Shown: positions 53,744-62,481 of the stretch, piece by piece
How the letters are laid out: the number at the start of each line of letters is the position of its first letter
Numbering within the stretch: the stretch's first letter is position 1
IMG/VR virus record: IMGVR_UViG_3300022921_000002
Location: 1-64,000 of that record
Direction: 5' to 3' (one strand)
Length of the DNA stretch: 64,000 nt
Source: a virus
The notes under the pieces: model-generated
The model's input: only the letters and a program-made list of their open reading frames with translations
Told to the model about the DNA's origin: nothing
The model's database searches: none
Translations under genes and position numbers: made by a program

Positions 53744-54673
53744 TTAACTCTCCAATTGAAGAACAGTTAATGTAACTGCGACATTTTCAGTACCACCTGA
53801 TTTGTTTGTAACCGTGGCATAGATATCTGTACCTGTTGAACAATAACCAATAACTGCAGGGCCAAAATCTACTTTCTGTCCCGAGGTTGTAATTACCTCG
53901 GCAATAACCCCAGCATCTGGTGCAGGATCGGTATTGATAGTTCTAGTTGAATCTGATGAACGCGCAGTCGTGTCGATATATAATCTAACCCATGCCGCGT
54001 GAGATGTTTCAATTGAGTATAATGCATAGCCTTTAAATCCACTTATAGTTAAATTTGCTGTTGCTTCATCTGCAAGTGATGATGCCGTTGCAGCTTTTGT
54101 TGTTCTTGTTTGTAGTGAACTACCGCCACCACCAAGATCTTCAGCATTTGCGAGTTCAACCCACGCACCGGCATGAGCATAGTATGCTGCGCCTGTACCG
54201 TGTACGTGAGCAAACATACCGTGGTATGAACTTGCATTTGGTAAATCATTTACCGCATCATAGACGTTACCAAATAATACTTTGTTCCCGCCCATATCCA
54301 AATCAGCACCAACGACCGCGGCAATTGCATCAGAGTCAGTATAAGTTGAACCGCCACCACCTGTTTGGTTAACGAATGTAAATGTTCCGTTTCCATCCGT
54401 GGAAAGTACTTGGTTTGCTGTTCCGTCGGTAATACCTAAACTCAAAAGTCCCAATGTTTGGAACGTGAAATTTGCACCACCGTTTGTTGTTAATACTTGG
54501 CCGTTTGTTCCGTCAGTAATACCCAACCCTGTTAATGATGTTGGGACAACAATATCATCCAGTCCATCATATAACTCAGTAAAGTTGCTATTAGTTTTTT
54601 GGAACGCGGTCCTTAAAATATCACCTGTTCCGTCATTGGCGCTTGCGCCGACGCCGATAATTTGCTTGACCAT
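53744..54673 (-). CDS. Small tail fibre / virion protein, 309 residues
   Basis: The N-terminus MVKQIIGVGASANDGTGDIL with RTAFQKTNSNFTELYDGLDD is a well-known opening of marine phage structural proteins. It is followed by two short repeats (GITDGTNGQVLTTNGGANFT and GITDGTANQVLSTDGNGTFT) of a fibre type, then a segment with VYDAVNDLPNASSYHGMFAH and AAYYAHAGAWVELAN, typical of fibre proteins, and a C-terminal beta domain (TIS.GFKGYALYSIETSHAA, ending VAVTLTVLQLES). A late-promoter variant (GATAAATA, 54697-54704) lies 23 nt ahead of the ATG. It sits where T4 keeps gp9, which anchors long fibres, so a fibre or fibre-socket role is plausible. Confidence 0.75.
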   Translation of the reverse strand: MVKQIIGVGASANDGTGDILRTAFQKTNSNFTELYDGLDDIVVPTSLTGLGITDGTNGQVLTTNGGANFTFQTLGLLSLGITDGTANQVLSTDGNGTFTFVNQTGGGGSTYTDSDAIAAVVGADLDMGGNKVLFGNVYDAVNDLPNASSYHGMFAHVHGTGAAYYAHAGAWVELANAEDLGGGGSSLQTRTTKAATASSLADEATANLTISGFKGYALYSIETSHAAWVRLYIDTTARSSDSTRTINTDPAPDAGVIAEVITTSGQKVDFGPAVIGYCSTGTDIYATVTNKSGGTENVAVTLTVLQLES

Positions 54674-54696
54674 CTCTATCTCCTATAGCTTTATGC

Positions 54697-54704
54697 TATT
54701 TATC
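54697..54704 (-). promoter_or_regulatory. Late promoter variant GATAAATA
   Basis: The minus strand reads GATAAATA, one base off the T4 late box, 23 nt ahead of the ATG at 54673. It overlaps the end of the gp7-position gene. Support is position and spacing only. Confidence 0.35.
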
Positions 54705-56964
54705 CGTTAACTATGTCAACTGTTATTACACCATTGTCTGCTGTTAGTACCGCGGTATCAACTCGAATGCTTTGATCCCCAACAATTTGACCTGGGCCAA
54801 CAACAGGATCACCGCCTGGTATATAATCTTCAGTAATGTTAAACCCAAAGCGGTGTGTTACCACTGCACTAAATTCTTTTTGCCATGAAAACTTATCAAA
54901 CATTTTTGTCCCGGCAAGATGGACAGTGTTTCTTAGTGGTTCTTCATATGTTTCCCTTGATACAACAGATTGGATCTCATATGAATATTCTTGGTAATAA
55001 TCTGAATCTTGCAAACGCATTGATGAGTCAAAGTATTTTAAAGTACCTGCTTGATTTTGTTCATAACCATTTAAGTGTGAATTCTTTTCAGCCCAGAAAC
55101 CTGATGTTGTACCTTGAGTTCTTGCTGATGCTGTACCTTTTGCTTGAATAACGCCGTCATCATCTGTGATAAAGACAGACTCATTATCAACATATCCAAG
55201 GCCTGAATTATAAACATCAACCCCGGTAATTCTACCTCTTGTGAAAAATGTTTCAGTTTCCATGTCGGCGTTTTCACCAGCTTTTTCTGAATCATAATCG
55301 CGGTATACTACAAGTGGCGTATAGGTGTTACCTTTATGAGTAATAACATTTGTGCTATCAAAACCGTAATACGAATATGCTCTCACATTAAGATATGACT
55401 TTTGAGAATTAATACCAGTAATAATTCCGCTCACACCTGAAACTGCTTGTGTAATTGTATCACCGACTGAAAACCCTGAACCAAATGTAGTAAAAGAAAT
55501 AATCTGTTCAAACCTATCAAAGATATTTGTTGTGTAATCTCGAATGATTGCAAACGCATCATTGGTATAATTTGTACCTGGGTTAATGTTGATAAATTCG
55601 TTAATCGTTCCCATTTCAAATGCTTGAAGTGCAAACGCCTGATTAATTGGTGTTGCTAATGTTACTGGATCGGCAGTACCTGACATTGGTTGTAGTGCAG
55701 GTGGTACGGTATTATAATTTGTACTATTAATTAAAACATTCGTAAAGTCACCAATAATATCAGTAATCAGATTAGCTGTTTCTATATTTGACAATGACCC
55801 AACTTGAACATCGGTTGCAGGTGTGTTATTTTCAGGTAGGATTGGTCCAGGAGATGTTGAGTTTTTAGCAGAAACTGTAAGAACACCAGGAAGATTAAAA
55901 TTAATTGCTCTATCGTTTGTTCCGATTTCTCTTGATATATCAAAACTGTCACCCGGGTTCATTCTTACACCAACCGCGGTTGAATTTTGACCTGTAACAG
56001 TACCAACGTTTGATGCAGTATCGGTAAGTGTTTCACCTACAATAAAATCTAAATCTGGGTTTGGTAAAACAATAACTTGATCTGAAACTAACAGGCTCGT
56101 GCCTGCAATTGTATAACCCCAACCGCCGTCAGTTAAGTTATATTGTATTTCACCTTTTCCGATATCAGAAACTTCAGTAACAATAACTTTACCAGCAACA
56201 CCAAGATTGCTTTCTACATTATATAACTGTCCTACTAAATTTCCTTCTGTCCCGCCATAAAGTGCATCAATTTCAATATCGGAAAGTGACCCGTTAACAC
56301 GACCGAATGAAACTTCTTCACCGTTAATTTTAGCAACAATGTCATCGTATTTTTGAAACTGTCCTTTTGGATTATTGATATAAACAATAGGAAGGATTGT
56401 TTTGTTTAATAGAATAAAGTTAATTTTATCAACAACCGCTTTAGCACCTGATACGGCACCACGAATGTTTTTATTAATAACATCAGAATAAGAATATACT
56501 AATCCTTCGGCACTTGTAAAGCTACCATTATTTGGGATCATTTGTAGATAAGTACCATTCTTCCATTGAGAGTCTGATACTTTAAACATATGCTTTGCGG
56601 GATATTCAACCTTTGCATTCTCGGCATAAAATATTCTAAAGAATAACTTAATGCCACCTTCAGTACCTTTTGCTCGGTACAGATCAAGGATATTTTTTAC
56701 AATAAACCGTACCTCGGCATTTGGCATAAGAGGCAGATCTTGTAGGAATGTCTTTTGAAAAAATACCAGCATTTCCTGAATAGTTGTTGTAATATCACGG
56801 TATTCAAACATACGACGAGAATTATACGTCGCATTATTTGTTTCAGTTTCAAGGAACCTGTAATAATCTTCAACTAATTGAATAAGTTCCGCGCCATCTT
56901 CACGATAAATGCCGGGAAACTGTTGCCTAATTCTAAATGCTATATTTTTTTCTATTTCAGACAT
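54700..56964 (-). CDS. Baseplate wedge protein, gp7 position
   Basis: This 754-residue protein begins MSEIEKNIAFRIRQQFPGIY, with EDGAELIQLVEDYYRFLETE, VRFIVKNILDLYRAKGTEGG and IKLFFRIFYAENAKVEYPAK, a conserved N-terminal region in marine T4-like phage baseplate proteins. The middle is beta-rich, with segments such as GEIQYNLTDGGWGYTIAG and IVGETLTDTASNVGTVTGQN that recur in this phage group. The end holds FSWQKEFSAVVTHRFGFNIT, DYIPGGDPVVGPGQ. The ATG overlaps the stop of gp6 (TAATG at 56962-56966). By position it stands where T4 has gp7, but I cannot show homology to T4 gp7 from sequence alone. Confidence 0.7.
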   Translation of the reverse strand: MSEIEKNIAFRIRQQFPGIYREDGAELIQLVEDYYRFLETETNNATYNSRRMFEYRDITTTIQEMLVFFQKTFLQDLPLMPNAEVRFIVKNILDLYRAKGTEGGIKLFFRIFYAENAKVEYPAKHMFKVSDSQWKNGTYLQMIPNNGSFTSAEGLVYSYSDVINKNIRGAVSGAKAVVDKINFILLNKTILPIVYINNPKGQFQKYDDIVAKINGEEVSFGRVNGSLSDIEIDALYGGTEGNLVGQLYNVESNLGVAGKVIVTEVSDIGKGEIQYNLTDGGWGYTIAGTSLLVSDQVIVLPNPDLDFIVGETLTDTASNVGTVTGQNSTAVGVRMNPGDSFDISREIGTNDRAINFNLPGVLTVSAKNSTSPGPILPENNTPATDVQVGSLSNIETANLITDIIGDFTNVLINSTNYNTVPPALQPMSGTADPVTLATPINQAFALQAFEMGTINEFININPGTNYTNDAFAIIRDYTTNIFDRFEQIISFTTFGSGFSVGDTITQAVSGVSGIITGINSQKSYLNVRAYSYYGFDSTNVITHKGNTYTPLVVYRDYDSEKAGENADMETETFFTRGRITGVDVYNSGLGYVDNESVFITDDDGVIQAKGTASARTQGTTSGFWAEKNSHLNGYEQNQAGTLKYFDSSMRLQDSDYYQEYSYEIQSVVSRETYEEPLRNTVHLAGTKMFDKFSWQKEFSAVVTHRFGFNITEDYIPGGDPVVGPGQIVGDQSIRVDTAVLTADNGVITVDIVNG

Positions 56965-58838
56965 TAGTAACCGCTGCTCCCGCTACTTGATGAAGATGAA
57001 CTTGAACTCGAGGTTGTTGTTCCTGCTGCCACGGTTGTTGCGGTTGAGCTCTCATCAATAATATTAACTGTTACGTCAGTGTCACGGATTGTAAACAATC
57101 TACCTTTAGGTGCTTTAATATCATTTCGTTTTGTTTCCGCAATAATTTTAATTGCTGATCCTGTATAACCATCTGTCTTAAAGCCAATTAATTTGATTTC
57201 ACCTGTTGTATAATTCACTGTACCAAGGTTTGGGATAACAACTTGCGGGTTATTAACATCAGATGTAATCATTTGAATTTTACCAGCACCGTCATCTTGT
57301 AAATAAACATTAACACTATCGTATGAAAAGGTTCCACTAATAATAGATGGTTTATAATCCGTAAATCCTGTTGCCAATTTGAAAGGATATGGTTTAATTA
57401 TTTCTGCCTCAAACTTAAACACTGGGTTTTCCGAAACATTCAATGCCGGTGAATATTCAATATATGGACAAGCAGTTACTTTATTACTCAAAATTGAAAT
57501 GTCACCTGCATCAATTTCAGATGATAGCGTGGACAATCTCAACCTTTTATTAAAGTCATCAAGATTAACTATAACGTGATTTGAGATAATATTACGGATA
57601 ATAGTTTCAAGTTCACCTACTGACTTACGAGTAATCTTTGCATTGTAATAAGCATTAACAGTTACATTTGAGTATAAGTAATTTGTTGCTACGAATACAG
57701 GTTCAACCGCAAGTGGTGTTTTATCTTTTAAGTAATCAACATATGTATTAGATAAGGTTGATGATAGCTGATCTTCACCTTGTCCTAGATAAATTGATAT
57801 TGCAACTCTACCAAACTGTGGAGGATTTAATTCATCACCGCCATATGCTGCAACTGCTTGGATTTCAGGAAATCTTTGCTTTAACAAAATTTCATAATCC
57901 GACGCTGTAATAGCACGTTCTTGAATTTGAATTGATTTTGGAGCAAAGTAACGAATGCTTTCAATTGATTCTTGTTCAGCACCACCTGTTGCTGGTGCTA
58001 CCGTCGTAACTGTTGTTGTACCAGTGTTTGTAACATTAATTGAGAACAAACTTGCACCGTTAGGTTCTGATCCTGAACAAATTCTATACTTAACACGGAT
58101 ATCTTGTGTTTCTGTTGGTTGCATACCAAACTTATTATTACCAAAGTAAATAGTATATCGGCCATCGTAATATGGTTCAACATAAAATACTTTATCGAGC
58201 GGTCCTACACCAAAGATATTGTTTTTACGAATATATTGGTTCGCGTCATCACTTGCTTCGGCATCAACAAACACTGAAAGTGATTCTGTATCAGCATTTT
58301 CGTTTGAAAGGATAACTCTTAGTGTTCCGTCAACATCAACAAAGTAACCTTCTCTTTCAAAGCTTGTTAGCATTTGACCTTCAAATATTTCTACATTTTC
58401 TGCAACAAAAACACCTGGTGCAGTTTTGCGAGCAACGTATGCTTTATCAGAAACGAATTCGTAATTTACACCAAGATAAGATGTTGTAAATGCCGCATTC
58501 TCTTCAATTGTAATAGTTTGACCGATTACAGTATCATCATTAATTGTTACGTTTACAATAGCACGTGCCGATGTTCTTGAACGTGGTAAATAATTCAATT
58601 CCTTGGCGTGTGAAATAACTGAGTTTCTCAATACCGCACTGTCAATAAACATTTCATTCATTGCCATATTGGTATAGAAGTTATTCTGATACGTGTTATA
58701 TGAAAGCACATCCATTAAGACCGATAGGTTTGACCCATCAAAGTCATAATCTTTATATCGAGTTTGACCTTTTAAATAATTTTTGAGCTGTTGTTTTGAA
58801 TTCTCAAAATCTAATTCCGTAATATTTAATTTAGCCAT
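56964..58838 (-). CDS. gp6: Baseplate wedge protein gp6
   Basis: This 624-residue protein begins MAKLNITELDFENSKQQLKN, then YKDYDFDGSNLSVLMDVLSY and NTYQNNFYTNMAMNEMFIDS, LRNSVISHAKELNYLPRSRT, the clear gp6 signature of T4-like phages. gp6 dimers make the inner ring of the baseplate wedge and work with gp25 and gp53. A central part, IESIRYFAPKSIQIQERAIT, ASDYEILLKQRFPEIQAVAA, fits the gp6/baseplate-J type core. The length is close to T4 gp6 (660 residues). The C-terminus ends in a ten-residue serine run followed by GSSGY, which is unusual. It follows gp25 by one base and overlaps the gp7-position gene. Confidence 0.9.
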   Translation of the reverse strand: MAKLNITELDFENSKQQLKNYLKGQTRYKDYDFDGSNLSVLMDVLSYNTYQNNFYTNMAMNEMFIDSAVLRNSVISHAKELNYLPRSRTSARAIVNVTINDDTVIGQTITIEENAAFTTSYLGVNYEFVSDKAYVARKTAPGVFVAENVEIFEGQMLTSFEREGYFVDVDGTLRVILSNENADTESLSVFVDAEASDDANQYIRKNNIFGVGPLDKVFYVEPYYDGRYTIYFGNNKFGMQPTETQDIRVKYRICSGSEPNGASLFSINVTNTGTTTVTTVAPATGGAEQESIESIRYFAPKSIQIQERAITASDYEILLKQRFPEIQAVAAYGGDELNPPQFGRVAISIYLGQGEDQLSSTLSNTYVDYLKDKTPLAVEPVFVATNYLYSNVTVNAYYNAKITRKSVGELETIIRNIISNHVIVNLDDFNKRLRLSTLSSEIDAGDISILSNKVTACPYIEYSPALNVSENPVFKFEAEIIKPYPFKLATGFTDYKPSIISGTFSYDSVNVYLQDDGAGKIQMITSDVNNPQVVIPNLGTVNYTTGEIKLIGFKTDGYTGSAIKIIAETKRNDIKAPKGRLFTIRDTDVTVNIIDESSTATTVAAGTTTSSSSSSSSSSGSSGY

Positions 58839-58839
58839 T

Positions 58840-59256
58840 TTATCTTGTCCTCTCTAGAAACACGCTTAGCGATACTGGCTGCTCGTCGTTCGTAACGTAA
58901 AATTCTATTGTGATTGCAACCTCATTTGAGTCAAGGTTTGCTGAAACGGTAACATCAATGAGTTCTGCCCGTGGTTCGTATAATTCAATAGTTGTTCTAA
59001 CCTGTTCTTCCATTAACCTAACGGTTGCAGGTGTTAGATTTTCAAAAAGCATTGCTCTTATATTGCCACCAAGGTTTGGTTGCATTAATCTTTCACCGCG
59101 ATCGGTTAGTATTAAATTCCGTATTGCTTCTTTAACTGATTCATCATCTTTGTTTAATGTAATATCTGAAGATATTGGACTTAATTCAAGATTCTTTTTA
59201 AAATCCTGATAAAGCGAAATCTTTTTTGATTTTGCGGTTATTAAATTAACTACCAT
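58840..59256 (-). CDS. gp25: Baseplate wedge protein gp25 (GPW/gp25 lysozyme-like family)
   Basis: This 138-residue protein matches the GPW/gp25 family: LYQDFKKNLELSPISSDITL near the start, then VKEAIRNLILTDRGERLMQP, NLGGNIRAMLFENLTPATVR, and TIELYEPRAELIDVTVSANL. The E-P-R-A/I motif (YEPRAEL) of the gp25-like fold is present. gp25 joins gp6 and gp53 in the wedge and starts sheath assembly. Length equals that of T4 gp25 (132 residues). It lies directly after the M15 peptidase gene with no gap and one base before gp6, so gp25 is adjacent to gp6 rather than far away as in T4; this is the usual arrangement in marine relatives. Confidence 0.93.
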   Translation of the reverse strand: MVVNLITAKSKKISLYQDFKKNLELSPISSDITLNKDDESVKEAIRNLILTDRGERLMQPNLGGNIRAMLFENLTPATVRLMEEQVRTTIELYEPRAELIDVTVSANLDSNEVAITIEFYVTNDEQPVSLSVFLERTR

Positions 59257-61071
59257 TTATTTGTACCATGTTGCTGCATCTTTTCGATCCCTGTGGTCTA
59301 TATGTAAGAATGTACTCCCAGGCGCTTCGTATACTCCTAATCCCCAAAAACCGTTTGCTTGTGCAATCGCCATTAATTCGTTCCTTCTAGTCGGGTAAGT
59401 TTCCCAATCTAAATCAAACGCAATCCCTGCCGTGTGCTTTGAATGTATCGCTACGTTCTCAATACCCACCACGTCTCTTAAAAATCTGTTATATTCCGGT
59501 GTCCTATATCCGCTTACTAATTGTACTTTTGGACCATTCCATTCAATAAGTGTTCTCATTAATGCTAACCGTTCTAATGGTTCACACCCTACCCAAAATG
59601 TATCGTAATGCGGCATTACATTATTTGCTCTCATTAGTGCATCACCGTAAAGTGCTCTTGCACTATAATTAGCATCAATCCAAATATAACGATTTGTATT
59701 TTCAATCAAATCTTCAAACGTTGGAAAAACCTCCATTACTTCATCAAAACTAATTTGCCGATCGCCATAACTTCTTGGTCTTGGTACAGGTCTTACGGAT
59801 CCATCATATATATTTGGGTTTACTGGAGGCAAAGTCGACACTTCAGTTTGACCTGGCGGTACTGAAGCTTCGGGTGGTTGCCAAACCTGCCCATCACGTG
59901 TAGAGTCTGCTATAGATTGTTCTACCCTTTCTGTGTGTAACTGTTGTTGATTATTTATTCTTTCTTCAAGGACCTCAGGTGGTGTTCGAGTGCCATTAGC
60001 TGCAATTACTTGAGCGGTTGCAGCATTTCCTTGAACTGTTAATGCTTCTTCGGCTACTTTAAGATCATCGGCAAATGTTGTAAGTGGTTCTTTAACTTTA
60101 TTAACCTGATCTTCAACACCTGTTAGTAATCCACAGAAACGTGAGATAAGAAATTGAATTTCACCAATACCAGGATTGGCAAACAATCCAACCGCATAAT
60201 CAAACAAACCAGTTAATTTGTCTTTAATAGATTGAATATTAGTTTTTTCAAAGAAAGCCAATGCTTTATCTCTGATTTTAAGAAATGCTCTTGTGATACC
60301 TTTTAAAGAAGGTCCTGTAATACCTTGAATTAATGAACCTAAATCAAAGTTCTTAATTGCTGATTGTACTTGCTTTACAACAGAATCAAACATACCAACA
60401 AGTTTATTTTTAATAGCTTCAATTAATGCTTTTACTTTAATCTTTTCAAAAAGTGCCTCTGATGGATTTTCAATGTTTTTAAGTTTTGATAAAAATGATA
60501 AAGCATCATTGAGAAGGAAACCTACTTGACCGATTTTATCAAAGAATGAATCAATAGCACCAAAGACGTTTGGCAATGTGCCACACAACCCACCAGCAAT
60601 TGCTAATGAAAAACCACCAGAAAAGAAACCGTCAAGTTGTTCTAAAAGATTTTTATAATCATTTGCAGTTGCAACACCAAAACTAAATGGTGTATAGCCT
60701 TGACTTTCAAGGAAAGATGCAAATTCAATATCAGTTATTGGACTTTTTTCTAACCGTGGGCCGAGGTATTTAAATTTCGGCAATTCTTTAACAATGTAAT
60801 CTTCTTTAATAAATGTATTATTAAAATTGTTAAGTTGCGTATATAATTGTTCACCGTATTTTTCAACAGCCTTTGCAACAACATTGATAGGTTTACTAGT
60901 AGAATTAAAACCAGCAATATCAAATGCCATTTTATTAATTGCTTGTTTAGTATAATTACCTTTACTATCAACAAACAATTCTACTGATGGTGAAGTTCCA
61001 CCTGGCGTTAAAACGGTTGAAGCTTTTAGAGCCGATGGAATAAACGGATCTGGATCTTTACAAGCTGTCAC
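59257..61071 (-). CDS. Baseplate-associated protein with C-terminal M15-type zinc peptidase domain
   Basis: This 604-residue protein starts with GTG (61069-61071) behind GGAGA. Residues about 460-604 are a peptidase M15/VanY-like domain: VSGYRTPEYNRFLRD, then SKHTAGIAFDLDW with His546 and Asp553, and TFLHIDHRDRK with His590 and His593, giving the full zinc site. These enzymes cut peptidoglycan cross-bridges. The N-terminal 350 residues are helical with Gly-rich hydrophobic stretches (FFSGGFSLAIAGGLCGTLPN) and many amphipathic helices, and a Gln/Glu/Pro-rich linker lies at about 365-440. It sits between the gp5-like spike and gp25. I infer a tail-borne cell-wall enzyme, filling the role of the lysozyme domain that is absent in this phage's gp5. 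Confidence 0.85.
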   Translation of the reverse strand: MTACKDPDPFIPSALKASTVLTPGGTSPSVELFVDSKGNYTKQAINKMAFDIAGFNSTSKPINVVAKAVEKYGEQLYTQLNNFNNTFIKEDYIVKELPKFKYLGPRLEKSPITDIEFASFLESQGYTPFSFGVATANDYKNLLEQLDGFFSGGFSLAIAGGLCGTLPNVFGAIDSFFDKIGQVGFLLNDALSFLSKLKNIENPSEALFEKIKVKALIEAIKNKLVGMFDSVVKQVQSAIKNFDLGSLIQGITGPSLKGITRAFLKIRDKALAFFEKTNIQSIKDKLTGLFDYAVGLFANPGIGEIQFLISRFCGLLTGVEDQVNKVKEPLTTFADDLKVAEEALTVQGNAATAQVIAANGTRTPPEVLEERINNQQQLHTERVEQSIADSTRDGQVWQPPEASVPPGQTEVSTLPPVNPNIYDGSVRPVPRPRSYGDRQISFDEVMEVFPTFEDLIENTNRYIWIDANYSARALYGDALMRANNVMPHYDTFWVGCEPLERLALMRTLIEWNGPKVQLVSGYRTPEYNRFLRDVVGIENVAIHSKHTAGIAFDLDWETYPTRRNELMAIAQANGFWGLGVYEAPGSTFLHIDHRDRKDAATWYK

Positions 61072-61092
61072 AACTATTCTCCTTAAGTTTCA

Positions 61093-62481
61093 TTATGCTG
61101 GTTCCCCATCATCTGATTGAAAAATTGAAGCGGGTGTACGCATTCCAAATTTATTTGCCGCGGTTGCTTTAACGGAAGTTGATTTCTGTGGTGGCTCAGG
61201 CATTTCTGGTGTAATTGCGCCAATAGCATCTTCGGCAAATACTGCTTCTGTTGCTGTAGCGTTTCCACCTTCTGCCATACTCACATAATCATTAATATAA
61301 ACAGTACTACTTGCGGTAACACTAATGTTACCTCCTGACTCTACCTGAAGGTTTGTACCTGATAGTATACTAACATCAGATTCACCAAATATATTTAAAA
61401 CACCTTGGTTAGCTTTAATATTCATATCAGTGATGGCAGTCATATTCAAATTGTTTGCTTTAATATTCATATTAGATGCAGCTTGATCCCACATAAATGG
61501 TGCCTTGCGATACATCCCAATGCCCGCTTCAATTTGCATTTCTTTTTCGGCGCGTATTGATAATGTACCGGCATTTGCTTCCATTCTTATATCACCGGCG
61601 CGCATTTGAATTTGCTCGCTGACATTATAATTTGATTGTCCGCCAACTGAATGACTGTGATTTCCGTGTACTATTGTTTTAAGATCACCTGTAATTTCTT
61701 CAGTTTTGTTTCCGTCAACATATACACTTGCATCACCGTCAATTGTTACAAAAGATTTGCCGCCAATATGAACATATTGATTTTCGTCCGTAACATCAAA
61801 CCTTGTTCCTGTTGCCTTTGTTGTAAGACTACCACCACTCCCAATCTGAACATAAGATTGAGTTTGAGTATTAGTAATCGTAATTCTTTCAGAACCTGGC
61901 GTATCATCAAGTTCAACTACATGGCGTGCTGATTGGATAACACGGTTATATGGATATGCTGCCTGATACCCGGGATCTGGTTCATCCCAGCTTTGTCCGC
62001 CGTCAGGATCATCCGCAACAGTAACTTTGGTAACACGAGACATTTTTTGTCCATGAAGGTGTGTTTTCTGTAGCTCTTCACCACGTTCTAATCTGGAATG
62101 ATGCGGTTGCCCTAAGTTTTCTGGTTGTTTTGCTCTACTGTTCAATTCAGGTTGTTCTGTTATTACACCCCAACCTTTTGTTTCAGGATTGATTTCTTCA
62201 TTATATTGAGTAGGAACTGTTCCGATAATAATTGGTTGCTGTGCATCTCTACCATCAATAAACAAACCAAAAACGAAATCGTTTTCATCAGGAATTTGAT
62301 TAAATAAGTCATTTACAAGGCAACTTGCCCATGGTAATGATTGAGTCGGAACTTTATCATTCAAACCATGTACTCCAAATGCTCTTACTTGAACTCGTCC
62401 TTGCTTTTGTGGATCATCTCTATTCTCAATAACACCAATAAAGAATAAAGGTTCTCTTATGCCAACACCGTATGGGAACAT
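61093..62481 (-). CDS. gp5: gp5-like baseplate hub spike (OB domain and beta-helix needle, no lysozyme)
   Basis: This 462-residue protein starts MFPYGVGIREPLFFIGVIEN with RDDPQKQGRVQVRAFGVHGL, an OB-fold of the gp5/VgrG type. Then comes a region ending in HSRLERGEELQKTHLHGQKM, and from about residue 180 the needle: VVELDDTPGSERITITNTQT, VQIGSGGSLTTKATGTRFDV, VHIGGKSFVTIDGDASVYVD, TIVHGNHSHSVGGQSNY and repeated alternating strands. No glycosidase motif is seen where T4 gp5 carries its lysozyme domain. The spike should pierce the outer membrane. The ATG overlaps the stop of the hub gene (TAATG, 62479-62483). The C-terminal 50 residues are Ala/Pro-rich (GAITPEMPEPPQKSTSVKAT). Confidence 0.85.
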   Translation of the reverse strand: MFPYGVGIREPLFFIGVIENRDDPQKQGRVQVRAFGVHGLNDKVPTQSLPWASCLVNDLFNQIPDENDFVFGLFIDGRDAQQPIIIGTVPTQYNEEINPETKGWGVITEQPELNSRAKQPENLGQPHHSRLERGEELQKTHLHGQKMSRVTKVTVADDPDGGQSWDEPDPGYQAAYPYNRVIQSARHVVELDDTPGSERITITNTQTQSYVQIGSGGSLTTKATGTRFDVTDENQYVHIGGKSFVTIDGDASVYVDGNKTEEITGDLKTIVHGNHSHSVGGQSNYNVSEQIQMRAGDIRMEANAGTLSIRAEKEMQIEAGIGMYRKAPFMWDQAASNMNIKANNLNMTAITDMNIKANQGVLNIFGESDVSILSGTNLQVESGGNISVTASSTVYINDYVSMAEGGNATATEAVFAEDAIGAITPEMPEPPQKSTSVKATAANKFGMRTPASIFQSDDGEPA

